64,000 nucleotides of DNA from an uncultured Fretibacterium sp. (GCA_947168585.1 CAMVMK010000003.1:35111-99110); one strand, 5' to 3'; counted from the first letter of the stretch, positions 35,232-43,740 are shown. The notes: generated from the sequence alone by a model not told the origin. Numbers and translations: made by a program.

Positions 35232-36968
35232 CTACTTAGCGAAAACTTTTTTACCCTCAAAGTAAGTAGCTTCGGGCTTTGCCGTGTGAATTTCTGTAAC
35301 CGGGCAAGTTAAAACGTCCTTATTTAAGAGCAGAAAGTCTGCATATTTGCCTGCTTTTATACTGCCTCTTTCGTCTTCTATAAACATTTGTTTTGCGCAG
35401 TTAATAGTAAGAGCTGTGAGAGCCTGCTCACGGGTTACGAGTTCTTCAGGCCACCAAGGCTTTCCATTCTCTTTGTGATAAACACCTGTTAAAGCAATTT
35501 CCATAATTCCGAAAGGCTCATCAGGACTGTTGCTCAATGCAGGGTAGTCCGTGTGAAATGAAACTGTGATACCGTTATCAAAAAATGATTTCATTGGATA
35601 ACCTTTATCCGCCATGCTCTCAGGAAGTATTTTTTTTAATTCTTCAGCTGTTTCATTGGTGTTATGATGCCAAATCATACCTGAAGTTACATAGATATTA
35701 TTGTCTGCAATACGCTTATAATCCGGCTCATTAACGTTGCGTAAGTGTACGATTGTATTGCGCATTTCAGGTTTTCCGCCGTTTATATATGCGTTGACAA
35801 CACGGTTAACGCCTTTATTGCCCAGAGCGTGTATGTGCATGATCAATCCGTTAGCATTAGCCTTTTTTGTTATGTCTGTAATCTCTTCTTCAGTCCAGTT
35901 GACAATACCCTCATGCCCGTCAGGATAGCCCGGATCAATAAATCCCGTGCCGCTTTCAACTGTCCCGTCCATGAAGAGTTTTATCCAATACGGTTTTACT
36001 TGAGGGGAAGCGAATTTCTTAGCGGCTATAGCCTTCTCTAAGACTGCATCGAGATTCATCCAGCTATCAATTTCGTAGCTAAAACCTAAAACAAAGTTCA
36101 ATTTACCCGCCTTTTCCATTTGCTGAGCTGCCTGATAGTAAGTATCGTTAAAGAAATAGCTGGAATAGCCGTCAAGATACATTGTATAGCCTTCTGAGAG
36201 CAATAAATCCTGAATTTTTTTCATGGTTTCTTTTGCCATGTCAACGGAAAAGAGTTTTTCATTGTCGAGGAATGAACGCACGTAAGTTGATGCCTGTTCA
36301 AACAGCAGACCTGTAGGAGTTCCGTCCTTGCCCATAATAATTTCGCCGCCGCGTATGTCATTGCCCTTTTTAAGTACGGTGCCGTCTGCTTTCATAATGC
36401 CCGCATTAACAAGAGCAATAGTATTTACTAGAGCCTTGTGATTTTCTTCATCTGCAAAATACATAGGAATATCACTGCAAATTGCATCTAATTGTTGACG
36501 TGTAGGCATATTATGCTTGAATGTTTGAAATTCCCAGCCCATTCCGTATACAGCTTTTGCTCCTGTTTCTTTCGCATTCTTCACAGTGTTTGGAACAATT
36601 TCCGTTAAAAATTTTTCTACACTGTCATCAAAGCCGATCATTGTTCCGAATGATTTTACAGCAAAAGCAGATAAATAATGAGCGTGGCCGTTGCCGCAGC
36701 CGGACATTACAAGACCTTTTCCGGTGTAGTCTATAACTTCAGTTTTGCCTTTTTCGATAAATGCTTCTACGCCTTTCTTATCGCCTGCATAGACGTACTT
36801 TCCGTCTTTTACAGCAAAGGCTTCAACAATCTGATTATTTTCAGAAGTAAAAATTTTTCCGTAGACAACGAGGTCAGCCGGTGTTACGTCAGCTGAACTG
36901 CAAACAGCGAAACTTAAAACCGCAAGTGCAGTCAAAAAGAGACTAAATACTTTTTTAGAGATTTTCAT
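35232..36968 (-). CDS. Secreted YtcJ-like metal-dependent amidohydrolase
   Basis: 578 residues, amidohydrolase superfamily. Visible metal and active-site regions: GNGHAHY near residue 95, YWIKLFMDGTVESGTGF, LIMHIHALG, NTIVHLRN and VSFHTDYPAL near the end. YtcJ-type enzymes are usually cytoplasmic. This one carries a signal peptide starting MKISKKVFSLF and ending CSSA that is almost identical, in protein and DNA, to those of esterase copies 1-3. The leader therefore seems to have been copied from that array. Substrate unknown. The gene appears to be transcribed alone. Confidence 0.92.
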   Translation of the reverse strand: MKISKKVFSLFLTALAVLSFAVCSSADVTPADLVVYGKIFTSENNQIVEAFAVKDGKYVYAGDKKGVEAFIEKGKTEVIDYTGKGLVMSGCGNGHAHYLSAFAVKSFGTMIGFDDSVEKFLTEIVPNTVKNAKETGAKAVYGMGWEFQTFKHNMPTRQQLDAICSDIPMYFADEENHKALVNTIALVNAGIMKADGTVLKKGNDIRGGEIIMGKDGTPTGLLFEQASTYVRSFLDNEKLFSVDMAKETMKKIQDLLLSEGYTMYLDGYSSYFFNDTYYQAAQQMEKAGKLNFVLGFSYEIDSWMNLDAVLEKAIAAKKFASPQVKPYWIKLFMDGTVESGTGFIDPGYPDGHEGIVNWTEEEITDITKKANANGLIMHIHALGNKGVNRVVNAYINGGKPEMRNTIVHLRNVNEPDYKRIADNNIYVTSGMIWHHNTNETAEELKKILPESMADKGYPMKSFFDNGITVSFHTDYPALSNSPDEPFGIMEIALTGVYHKENGKPWWPEELVTREQALTALTINCAKQMFIEDERGSIKAGKYADFLLLNKDVLTCPVTEIHTAKPEATYFEGKKVFAK

Positions 36969-37035
36969 AAATTATTTTCTCCTATAAAAATTAAAAATTG
37001 TTTGAAGAATTATACATTATAAAAACATAAAAAAA

Positions 37036-37070
37036 TTAGGAGCGAGAAATTTAATTTTTCTCAATCCTAA
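37036..37070 (-). terminator. Terminator after ispE, repeat-derived
   Basis: TTAGGA (37036-37041) with GAGAAA pairs with TTTCTC and TCCTAA (37065-37070). On the minus strand the stem is followed by a T run, just after the ispE stop at 37075. Confidence 0.65.
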
Positions 37071-37074
37071 TTTC

Positions 37075-37869
37075 TTAAAAATACAAAACGTTTTTAATAT
37101 AACTCGGCCACTTAAATAATTTCGGCGAGTTCAAAACCGCAAAAACCGCGCTTCCGCTCCCCGATAAGCCCCAAGCGTCCGCTCCGGCCTGCTCAAACAT
37201 CGAAAATAAATCTTTATACTTCGGATAATCTTTCATCAAAACTTTCAAAAAATCATTCGGAAGCAATCCGACTTTTTTCCCGACGTTAGCGTAATACATG
37301 TCGCGCATTTCTGTTCTTGCAAGCAATGTATCAAAGCCGCTGAGCATAGTATCAATTTCGTTATAAGCGTTTTTAGTGTCTATATGCCAATCCGGAATAG
37401 CTATAACTCCGTGCGGCGGCAAACCTGCATTTTTTGCCGGTTCAACATTGTCGCCAATCCCTGAAACTACAGCCATATCTAAGCCCGAACATAAAAACGG
37501 AACATCTGCACCGACTTTCGGCGCAATTCTTTGAGCTCCGAGCAACCATAAAATCGCCGCAGCGTTTCCGCTCCCCGCTCCCAGTCCGCTCCCTGCCGGA
37601 ATACTTTTATGGATCATGACGTTAAGAAAAGGAAATTTGAAACCCTCTTCACGCGCAATTTTGAGAGCTTTTAATACAATATTCTCGCCCTGAATATTTA
37701 CGTTAGCATTGACTATATCAATTCCGGCTGTCGATTCAGAAACGTAAAGAATATCGCCCGAAGGAATTTTTAAGAACGTCGAAACGATATTGTGATAACC
37801 GTCCGGGCGTTTGTTAATCACCCGGAGAGTTAAATTTAATTTTGCGAAAGTCGGCAGGATTACACGCAT
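37075..37869 (-). CDS. ispE: 4-diphosphocytidyl-2-C-methyl-D-erythritol kinase
   Basis: Phosphorylates CDP-methylerythritol in the MEP route to isoprenoids. 264 residues of the GHMP kinase fold: FAKLNLTLRVINKRPDGYH at the N-terminus, the ATP loop IPAGSGLGAGSGNAAA, a GADVPFL block and a C-terminal GLSGSGSAVFA. Its start codon overlaps the end of ilvE by ten bases, so the two are translationally coupled although their pathways are unrelated. A repeat-derived terminator follows. Confidence 0.93.
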   Translation of the reverse strand: MRVILPTFAKLNLTLRVINKRPDGYHNIVSTFLKIPSGDILYVSESTAGIDIVNANVNIQGENIVLKALKIAREEGFKFPFLNVMIHKSIPAGSGLGAGSGNAAAILWLLGAQRIAPKVGADVPFLCSGLDMAVVSGIGDNVEPAKNAGLPPHGVIAIPDWHIDTKNAYNEIDTMLSGFDTLLARTEMRDMYYANVGKKVGLLPNDFLKVLMKDYPKYKDLFSMFEQAGADAWGLSGSGSAVFAVLNSPKLFKWPSYIKNVLYF

Positions 37870-38924
37870 TCAGTCCACCCGAAAGCGTCAGGTCTCTTGC
37901 CCCATTGAATACCCGTGAGTTCGTCATAAAGTTTCTGGGCAGTCGGGCCGATTTTGAAGCCGTTGACCGTGTATTTTTTATCTTTGTAAGCAAGTTCGCC
38001 GATCGGTGAAATTACTGCTGCTGTGCCTGTTCCGAATGCTTCTTCGAGTTTTCCGCTCTCAGCCGCTCCGATTAATTCATCAACGCTTAATAATCTTTCT
38101 TCGACAGGAACGCCCCAGCTCTTTAAGACTTCGATACAGGATTTTCTTGTAATTCCGCCTAAAATCGAGCCGTTTTCGAGCGAGGGAGTTACGACAGTTC
38201 CGTCAATCTTGAACATTACGTTCATTGCTCCGACTTCTTCGATATATTTTCTGTGAACTCCGTCGAGCCAAAGAACTTGCGAATATCCTTTTTCCATAGC
38301 GCGGTCGCCTGCTCTGTTGCTTGCCGCGTAATTTCCTCCGCATTTCGTGTAACCTGTTCCGCCTCGTACTGCTCTAACGTCTTCAGTTTCAAGCATAATT
38401 TTTACGGGCTTAATTCCCTCAGCGAAATAACTTGCTGACGGTGAAAGAATTATCACGAAAGTAGCCTGATGAATACCGTGAAGAGCTAATTCGGGGTCAA
38501 TAGCGTATAAAAACGGACGGATATAAAGCGAAGTTCCCTCTGAATGAGGCACCCAGTCTTTGTCGACTTTGACGACTTCATGAACAGCTTCGACGAAAAT
38601 ATCTGTAGGAATTTCAGGAAGTCCGATTCTTTCGGCGGAGATGTTAATTCTTTTTGCGTTTTCCATCGGTCTGAAAAGGTGAATTGAACCGTCAGCCCAA
38701 CGGTAAGCCTTCATGCCCTCAAAAACTTCGTTAGCGTAATGTAAAACGCTTGCGGCCGGATTAATAGCGATAGGCCCGAAAGGAACTATTCTTGCGTTGT
38801 GCCATTTTTCCGCGTCCGTGTAGTCCATCATGAACATATGATCGGAAAAAACTGAACCGAAACCTAATTTGTCTTCAGGCGGCATTTTGCCGGGGTTAGG
38901 ATTTTTTGTGAAACTTACCTGCAT
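37860..38924 (-). CDS. ilvE: Branched-chain amino-acid aminotransferase
   Basis: PLP-dependent transaminase for leucine, isoleucine and valine, of the longer type II group (354 residues). Visible: VLHYANEVFEGMKAYRWADG, the PLP lysine in TKCGGNYA, VLWLDGVHRKYIEEVGAMN and GTGTAAVISPIGE. An AGGAGG lies before the ATG at 38924. In amino-acid-fermenting anaerobes it can serve degradation as well as synthesis. It lies between mgtC (27 bases upstream) and ispE (overlapping downstream). Confidence 0.96.
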   Translation of the reverse strand: MQVSFTKNPNPGKMPPEDKLGFGSVFSDHMFMMDYTDAEKWHNARIVPFGPIAINPAASVLHYANEVFEGMKAYRWADGSIHLFRPMENAKRINISAERIGLPEIPTDIFVEAVHEVVKVDKDWVPHSEGTSLYIRPFLYAIDPELALHGIHQATFVIILSPSASYFAEGIKPVKIMLETEDVRAVRGGTGYTKCGGNYAASNRAGDRAMEKGYSQVLWLDGVHRKYIEEVGAMNVMFKIDGTVVTPSLENGSILGGITRKSCIEVLKSWGVPVEERLLSVDELIGAAESGKLEEAFGTGTAAVISPIGELAYKDKKYTVNGFKIGPTAQKLYDELTGIQWGKRPDAFGWTECV

Positions 38925-38951
38925 TAAAACTTCCTCCTTAATTTCGCTTTT

Positions 38952-39686
38952 TTAATTCATTTCTTCAATATAATGAATATAATCAAGCGAGCGTAACGCT
39001 TCAATAATATCACGATGTCTGCGATATTTCTTAAAATCTCTCTGGCTTATAGTTATCGATACTGAATAAACGCTCAAACCCGAATTTATATAAGCCGGAT
39101 TAGATTCAATATCGTCAATTTTTAAGCCTAACTTTCTAATTGTAGTTACGAAGTCTTGTAAATTATAAGTGTTTTTTAATTCAAGGTGAACTTCAAAATG
39201 ATTAGACCTGTCTTTCAAAACGCTTTCAATTAATGGAAGCTGTGAAATACAGCACAGTAACGCAACAAAAGAAATTAAAGTTATAGTGTAAAGTCCCGCG
39301 CCGATTGACAGCCCTATAATGCCGCAAGCCCATAAACCTGCGGAAGTCGTGAGCCCTTTAATCTGGCTTTTAGAGCTGAATAAAATCGAATTTCCGCTGA
39401 TCATTGCTATCGAAACAACAGAAGCCGCCGAAATTACGGGAAAGCCTCCCTGAATTTTCGCCATTATGCAAAGATCAATCATAGCCGAGACGGCAGAGGC
39501 AAGCGAAACTATTATAAAAGTTCTAAGACCTGCGGAATGTCTTTTGCTTGAACGTTCACAGCCGATTATCGAAGCAAGCAAAACGACAAGGAAAATCCTA
39601 AAAATTACAGAATAAAAATTAAATTCTGCTGCCCATGTTCCCAAATATTTAATTAAAGGATCGTTAAAAAATAATGAAGTTTTCAT
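38952..39686 (-). CDS. MgtC/SapB-family membrane protein
   Basis: 244 residues: four to five membrane segments in the first 150 residues, then a soluble ACT-like domain. The family core IIGCERSSKRHSAGLRTFIIVSLASA is clear, with the conserved Glu-Arg and Gly-Leu-Arg-Thr. MgtC-like proteins are linked to low-magnesium survival and, in pathogens, to ATP-synthase control; the role here is unknown. It is the first gene before ilvE and ispE on this strand. Confidence 0.9.
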   Translation of the reverse strand: MKTSLFFNDPLIKYLGTWAAEFNFYSVIFRIFLVVLLASIIGCERSSKRHSAGLRTFIIVSLASAVSAMIDLCIMAKIQGGFPVISAASVVSIAMISGNSILFSSKSQIKGLTTSAGLWACGIIGLSIGAGLYTITLISFVALLCCISQLPLIESVLKDRSNHFEVHLELKNTYNLQDFVTTIRKLGLKIDDIESNPAYINSGLSVYSVSITISQRDFKKYRRHRDIIEALRSLDYIHYIEEMN

Positions 39687-39869
39687 TTCTAAATTTTTTT
39701 ATTTTTTTTCTAAAATTTTTTTTGATTTATAAATTTAATTTTTTAATGAGAAATTTTTTTAGCTTTTAATTGCTTTTTCATTCCTCATTCCTAACTCCTC
39801 ACTCCTAATTGCTTTTTTGTCGCACTCATGTCGCACCCGTGTCGCACTTTAATTTTTTATTAAAAATTT
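39687..39869. other. Low-complexity spacer between mgtC and phage replication genes
   Basis: Long T-rich runs, a TTCC-TAACTCC type repeat cluster (39778-39812) and three 11-base copies of TGTCGCAC-x3. No gene seen. Confidence 0.5.
39818..39847. repeat. 11-base tandem repeat with TGTCGCAC core
   Basis: TGTCGCACTCA, TGTCGCACCCG and a final TGTCGCAC. The same core recurs as TGCGACA inside the replication gene at 41061-41113, 1.2 kb away. Confidence 0.6.
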
Positions 39870-40499
39870 TTAAGTTCTTAAACCTAATTCCTCACTGTTT
39901 TTTTTCATTCCTAATTTATTAAAATTTTCTGTGATTAATTTGTCGGTTTCGACATCAAAAATTTCTTTCTTAAAATTTTTTCCTTTTTTTTTCGCGTAAA
40001 TTTCTTCTTCTGAAGGAAAATAAGAACAAACTTTTATTTTTCCCGGCTCAAAATCCCATGAGGCGCAGCGTTCTCCGATCTTAAAAAACTTTTGAAATTC
40101 TGAGGCTTTGAAATTTTCGTTAATGTCATCGACAGACCAAAAAATTTTTTCCCAGCCTCCCATTTTTTCAATCGCGAAATGAATAGCAGGAACGGGAAAT
40201 CTTATAGCTTTTCGGAGTTTATATTTTCGTTTTGCTTTCATGACTAAAGACCAAGCAAGAGCGGCTCTTTCGTCGGGAGTTCCCTCGATTTGGCGGATTA
40301 TGTCAGCAAGTGTCGGGAAAAATTTTTCGTTACGACAATGAGTTTTCACGGCTTTTGCGACGACTTCAAGCGGGTATTCAGCGAGGCTTATGAATAAAGC
40401 GTTTTTAATCCGCGCTAAATCTTTTCCGCCCGGCATGATAGTCAGGTCATTCACGAAATCGAGAATTTCATCAAACGCCGTACGGTCGTTCTCTGTCAT
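39870..40499 (-). CDS. Phage-type replication protein, putative helicase-loader-like
   Basis: 209 residues from the ATG at 40499, which follows GAAGG about seven bases upstream and overlaps the end of the preceding gene by 29 bases. The central block VVAKAVKTHCRNEKFFPTLADIIRQ resembles the small helical domain seen in phage and conjugative-element replication proteins placed after a DnaD-like initiator. The family assignment rests on that motif and the gene order. The C-terminus ELGLRT and the stop are in the interspersed repeat. With its upstream partner it looks like a stranded prophage replication module. Confidence 0.6.
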   Translation of the reverse strand: MTENDRTAFDEILDFVNDLTIMPGGKDLARIKNALFISLAEYPLEVVAKAVKTHCRNEKFFPTLADIIRQIEGTPDERAALAWSLVMKAKRKYKLRKAIRFPVPAIHFAIEKMGGWEKIFWSVDDINENFKASEFQKFFKIGERCASWDFEPGKIKVCSYFPSEEEIYAKKKGKNFKKEIFDVETDKLITENFNKLGMKKNSEELGLRT

Positions 40500-41589
40500 C
40501 GGTTTCACCTTCTCCGACGACGCTGTATTCGGCATCGATAGCGTTAGAATTTTTTGCTTTTTCGTCAGCCATTCGGGCATGATGACGGGCTAAAATTTCG
40601 TCGATTGAGCTTGCTCTTTGCTCGTTTGGGGCGTTTTGCTGGACTTGAACTTTTGCCCTGTTGTCATAGCGTCCCTCGAGGATTTTCACGAGATTATGCT
40701 CGTTAAGCAGCCAGTCGAGAGTGAACCAGTTGCGTTCCTGTATGCTTTTTCGCAAAAATTCAGATTGGCTTATCCGATCGAAAATTTCCTGCCACCAGAG
40801 AAATTTATTTCTGTCGGGCGAAGAGTTTATCAAGGCTTCGAGGGCTTTTTCACGCGGCAGAGTTTGTTTCAAGACCCGAGAGAAACCCAGCGGAGCAAGT
40901 CTCGTGTTCCAGAGCGAAACGATCTCGTCGAGTTTTATTTTTTCGGCCGACGCAGAAGCAGCAGCAGATTTTTTCGGGGCGGGGGGGTGGGGGAGACTGC
41001 TGTTGTGTTCTGTTTTGTTTTGTTCTGTTTCTGTTGTGTTCTGTTGTGTTCTGTAGCCCTGCGACACATCTGCGACATTTACGTCTGTCGCGTGCGACAC
41101 ATCTGCGACATTTTTTTTATCTTGATTTTCTTCAGTGTTTGCAAGGTTTGAAGCCTCGTTAATTTTCTTATTTTTTGCGCGGATTTTTGAAGATTTTTCG
41201 TCTTTTTTTGTCGAATTATTTTTTCTTTCTTCAGCTTTTCTTTTTCTATTTTTTTCTCTTTTTTCGACGAGCCTTCCGCTATATTTATCCCAATCGTGAA
41301 TAAAAATTTTTCCGGATTCATTTTTTTCTATAAATCCGCACGTTTCTCCCGGACCGCATTCAATCATCGCACTTAAAAATTCTTCAGGATCGCCGTCCCA
41401 TTGAACAGCGTCAGCAAGGTCATAAGCGTCGTACTTTGAAAGATCGCCGTTCTCAGCGTAGTCCAACGCCCACCACCAGAGCAGAAATAAATGACCCACA
41501 GCCTGCGGGATAGAAATTTTTAACATTCGCGCAAACCTTTTAGTCTTTGGGTGTCGCGGTAATTCTTGATGGGCTTCAAGCCATGCCAT
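40471..41589 (-). CDS. Phage replisome-organiser-like replication initiator
   Basis: 372 residues. The N-terminal domain (about 1-110, MAWLEAHQELPRHPKTKRFA) matches the start of phage replisome organiser and DnaD-like proteins. The middle (about 115-225) is a long low-complexity, lysine- and Asn/Gln-rich linker containing a repeated NVADVS and a proline run coded by C7. The C-terminal domain (about 230-330) has NWFTLDWLLNEHNLVKILEG, the usual end of phage replication initiators. No other phage genes surround the pair, so this is either a prophage remnant or a domesticated gene. Confidence 0.75.
   Translation of the reverse strand: MAWLEAHQELPRHPKTKRFARMLKISIPQAVGHLFLLWWWALDYAENGDLSKYDAYDLADAVQWDGDPEEFLSAMIECGPGETCGFIEKNESGKIFIHDWDKYSGRLVEKREKNRKRKAEERKNNSTKKDEKSSKIRAKNKKINEASNLANTEENQDKKNVADVSHATDVNVADVSQGYRTQQNTTETEQNKTEHNSSLPHPPAPKKSAAASASAEKIKLDEIVSLWNTRLAPLGFSRVLKQTLPREKALEALINSSPDRNKFLWWQEIFDRISQSEFLRKSIQERNWFTLDWLLNEHNLVKILEGRYDNRAKVQVQQNAPNEQRASSIDEILARHHARMADEKAKNSNAIDAEYSVVGEGETDDRERPYGV
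41061..41113. repeat. 33-base in-frame repeat in the replication initiator linker
   Basis: GCGACACATCTGCGACATTT occurs twice (from 41061 and from 41094), 33 bases apart. It codes the duplicated NVADVS in the linker, and CTGTTTTGTT-like low-complexity sequence lies beside it. Confidence 0.6.
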
Positions 41590-41869
41590 AAATTTTTCAC
41601 TCTCCTGAAAATTAAATTTTTAAGTTTTTTTATTATACGATTATTTTCAGATTTGAACACGGTAATTTTTCTCAAAATAAAATCAAAATTTTTCTTAAAG
41701 AGTGTCATCATATTCCATTTATTAAACATTTTGAATTGTACAGCACTTAACCGAACGGCACAATTCATTTCCCGCTTTAGAAGCAGGAGTCTGGATAAAA
41801 ATTTTAGAAAAACGCTGCGGGCAGGAGATCTAAAGAAAAATATAAATTTTTAAGAAAGGACAGCTGAAC
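41590..41869. other. 280-base divergent spacer
   Basis: AT-rich region between the divergent replication initiator and the sugar methyltransferase. The plus-strand start is preceded by AGAAAGGA. I find no convincing TTGACA/TATAAT pair and no RNA structure. Confidence 0.35.
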
Positions 41870-42415
41870 TTGAAAAAAACTTTAAGACTTTTACACGAAA
41901 AAATTTCAATCGGAAAAGCTCGTGTCTTGGATAAATTTTCTCAAGTAAAACTCGCAGCCGATATTTTGAACTTGAACGCGAAAAAAGATTCAAATTCAAG
42001 TCTTTCTGATAATAATATTTATAATACCGTCTGCTATATGGCCTCAAAACATGAAAAAGTCTTCAAAAATTTCCGCCGCAATAAAATTTATAGGGGAATT
42101 GTTGAAGCTGTGTCGAAAAAGCAAGGGAATGAATATCTCAAACTTATAAACGATACTAAACTTTTCAAACGCGATGACTTCAAAGAATTTCAAAAAAATG
42201 ATCTTTACGGTAATCCTCTAAAATTTTCTTTTGAAATCGATGGAGAAAATTTTGATTTCGCTCCTACAACTTTGAGATATGCAAAAAATTTATGCGATAT
42301 AATCTCGTTTTTTGATGTAACCGAAATTAATTCCATCGCTGAAATCGGTGTCGGTTACGGCGGCTTATGTAGATTAATCTCCTCAAAATTACAGTTGGGG
42401 GGGGGTACACGTTAA
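41870..42415 (+). CDS. Putative sugar O-methyltransferase, N-terminal part (stops just after a G9 tract)
   Basis: 181 residues from a TTG start ten bases after AAAGGA. The second half reads YGNPLKFSFE...FAPTTLRYAKNL and AEIGVGYGGLCRLIS, the SAM-binding motif I of putative sugar O-methyltransferases acting on surface or nucleotide-linked sugars. Translation runs into nine G residues and ends five codons later at LGGGTR. With ten (or seven) G the frame would continue LGGGYTLIDLPEVIG into the next ORF, giving about 299 residues. The gene therefore appears to be in an off state here. Confidence 0.8.
   Translation: MKKTLRLLHEKISIGKARVLDKFSQVKLAADILNLNAKKDSNSSLSDNNIYNTVCYMASKHEKVFKNFRRNKIYRGIVEAVSKKQGNEYLKLINDTKLFKRDDFKEFQKNDLYGNPLKFSFEIDGENFDFAPTTLRYAKNLCDIISFFDVTEINSIAEIGVGYGGLCRLISSKLQLGGGTR
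42397..42405 (+). repeat. Poly-G (9) tract splitting the sugar methyltransferase
   Basis: Nine consecutive G, the first being the third base of a TTG codon. Ten or seven G would restore one continuous frame through both ORFs. Confidence 0.88.
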
Positions 42416-42420
42416 TTGAT

Positions 42421-42768
42421 TTGCCGGAAGTCATCGGACTTTCAGAACGTTTTTTAAGTAATTTTGCTTGTCTCAACGGCAAAATAAAGTTCGTTGACGG
42501 TCTTCATTTATATACGGACATTCACAGCGATTTAGTCATCAGTAATTATGCTTTCAGCGAACTGCAGCGCGAAGTTCAAGATATGTATCTTGAAAAAGTA
42601 ATTTTGAAATCAAAACGCGGCCTAATAACTTGGAACAATCTCGGCCAAAATTCTTTCAACGCTTATTCAGTTTCAGAACTTTTGGAAATAATCCCGAACT
42701 CGAAAATTATCAATGAAAATCCCTTAACATACGAAGATAACTGCGTAATAATTTGGGGATGTAAATAA
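42421..42768 (+). CDS. Putative sugar O-methyltransferase, C-terminal part (out of frame behind a G9 tract)
   Basis: 115 residues beginning at an alternative start in LIDLPEV, with no ribosome-binding site. It continues the same Rossmann fold: DLPEVIG corresponds to motif II after the SAM-binding loop, SDLVISNYAFSELQ to motif IV and GLITWNNLG to a late strand. These features make sense only as the second half of the methyltransferase upstream. It probably has no independent existence. A terminator follows at 42783-42822. Confidence 0.75.
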   Translation: MPEVIGLSERFLSNFACLNGKIKFVDGLHLYTDIHSDLVISNYAFSELQREVQDMYLEKVILKSKRGLITWNNLGQNSFNAYSVSELLEIIPNSKIINENPLTYEDNCVIIWGCK

Positions 42769-42782
42769 TTAATTTAGAAGCT

Positions 42783-42822
42783 GGGAGTTTAGGAATGAAA
42801 AAAAATTTCACTTCCTAAATCC
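42783..42822. terminator. Bidirectional repeat-derived terminator
   Basis: GGGAGTTTAGGAA...GAAA pairs with TTTC...TTCC-TAAATCCCC. T-rich sequence follows on the plus strand. It lies between the convergent methyltransferase and hflC ends. Confidence 0.7.
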
Positions 42823-42840
42823 CCGTTATTTTTTAATTTT

Positions 42841-43737
42841 TTAATCGCCGTTTTGTCCGTTCAAAATTTTTCCGAGCGTAGAATTTTTATCGAGAATTAT
42901 AATTTTTTCGCCGCTTCCCTTGAGAGATTTTTTCAAAGCGTCAAGAGAACGTAAAAAATTATAAAATTCTGCTTTTTCCGGCGTGTCATAAGCTGACTGC
43001 AAAATTTTCATGTATTCCGCTTCTCCTTCAGCAATTAAAATTTCGGCTTTCTGTTTTGCTTCGGCGGATTTAACTGCGGTTTGTCTGTCAGTCTTGTTGC
43101 GGATTTTCTGAGCTTCTGAATTTCCCTCCGCAGTGTATGACGCTGCTATATTCTGACGCTCCGAAATCATACGCTCATAAACCGCAGATTTATTATCGTC
43201 CGGCAGGTCTAACGCTTTCATTTCCGTCTGCACTATCGCAATTCCGTACATGCCTATATCTGAATTTGAATCTTCAGCGATTTTTGTCGAGAGTTTCCCT
43301 CCGCGTGCTTCAATAACTTCATCTTGGGTCATTGAAGAAATTACATTTTTAATTGCGTTGTAAACTGCCGCTTCAATTCTTTCACGGGCTCGGGCTTCAA
43401 CGGCGTTCAAAGTCTGGATATATTTCACAGGGTCTATAACGCGCCACGTTACGTAATTATCGGCTATCATTGATTTTTTATCTTTAGTGATAACTCCTGA
43501 GCGCGGAATATCATAAAGATGCAATTTTTTTGAAATATACTGCACAGTATTTACAACAGGAAGACGGTATTTAATTCCGGGCGTATCGATAATCGAGACA
43601 ATTTTTCCGAACTCAAAAAGAGCAGCGTATTCATTCGGGCCGACAACATAAAACGAAAACGGAAGAGTCAAAACAAAAACTATTCCGATAAAAAATAATG
43701 TTCCGCGCATTACAAAATTCTTCATGTTAAAATTCAC
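42841..43737 (-). CDS. hflC: SPFH-domain membrane protein HflC
   Basis: 298 residues: one N-terminal membrane segment (about 12-30), then an SPFH/prohibitin domain and a long charged helix with AEAKQKAEILIAEGEAEYMKIL. HflC and HflK form a large periplasm-facing cage around the FtsH protease and modulate its access to membrane substrates. VSFYVVGPNEYAALFEFGKIV-type entry and RGGKLS are family features. Unusually, the partner hflK is not adjacent but separated by a GDSL hydrolase gene; all three read the same way with short gaps. Confidence 0.93.
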   Translation of the reverse strand: MNFNMKNFVMRGTLFFIGIVFVLTLPFSFYVVGPNEYAALFEFGKIVSIIDTPGIKYRLPVVNTVQYISKKLHLYDIPRSGVITKDKKSMIADNYVTWRVIDPVKYIQTLNAVEARARERIEAAVYNAIKNVISSMTQDEVIEARGGKLSTKIAEDSNSDIGMYGIAIVQTEMKALDLPDDNKSAVYERMISERQNIAASYTAEGNSEAQKIRNKTDRQTAVKSAEAKQKAEILIAEGEAEYMKILQSAYDTPEKAEFYNFLRSLDALKKSLKGSGEKIIILDKNSTLGKILNGQNGD

Positions 43738-43740
43738 TCC

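Noticed and set aside
40981..40987. G7 tract (C7 in the gene) as another phase-variable switch
   Set aside because: It lies in a proline-rich low-complexity linker of a phage replication protein, not a surface gene, and is shorter than the other tracts. Kept only as part of the linker description.
41520..41768. Additional minus-strand ORF overlapping the start of the replication initiator
   Set aside because: It is in a different frame of AT-rich spacer and coding sequence, with no recognisable motif.
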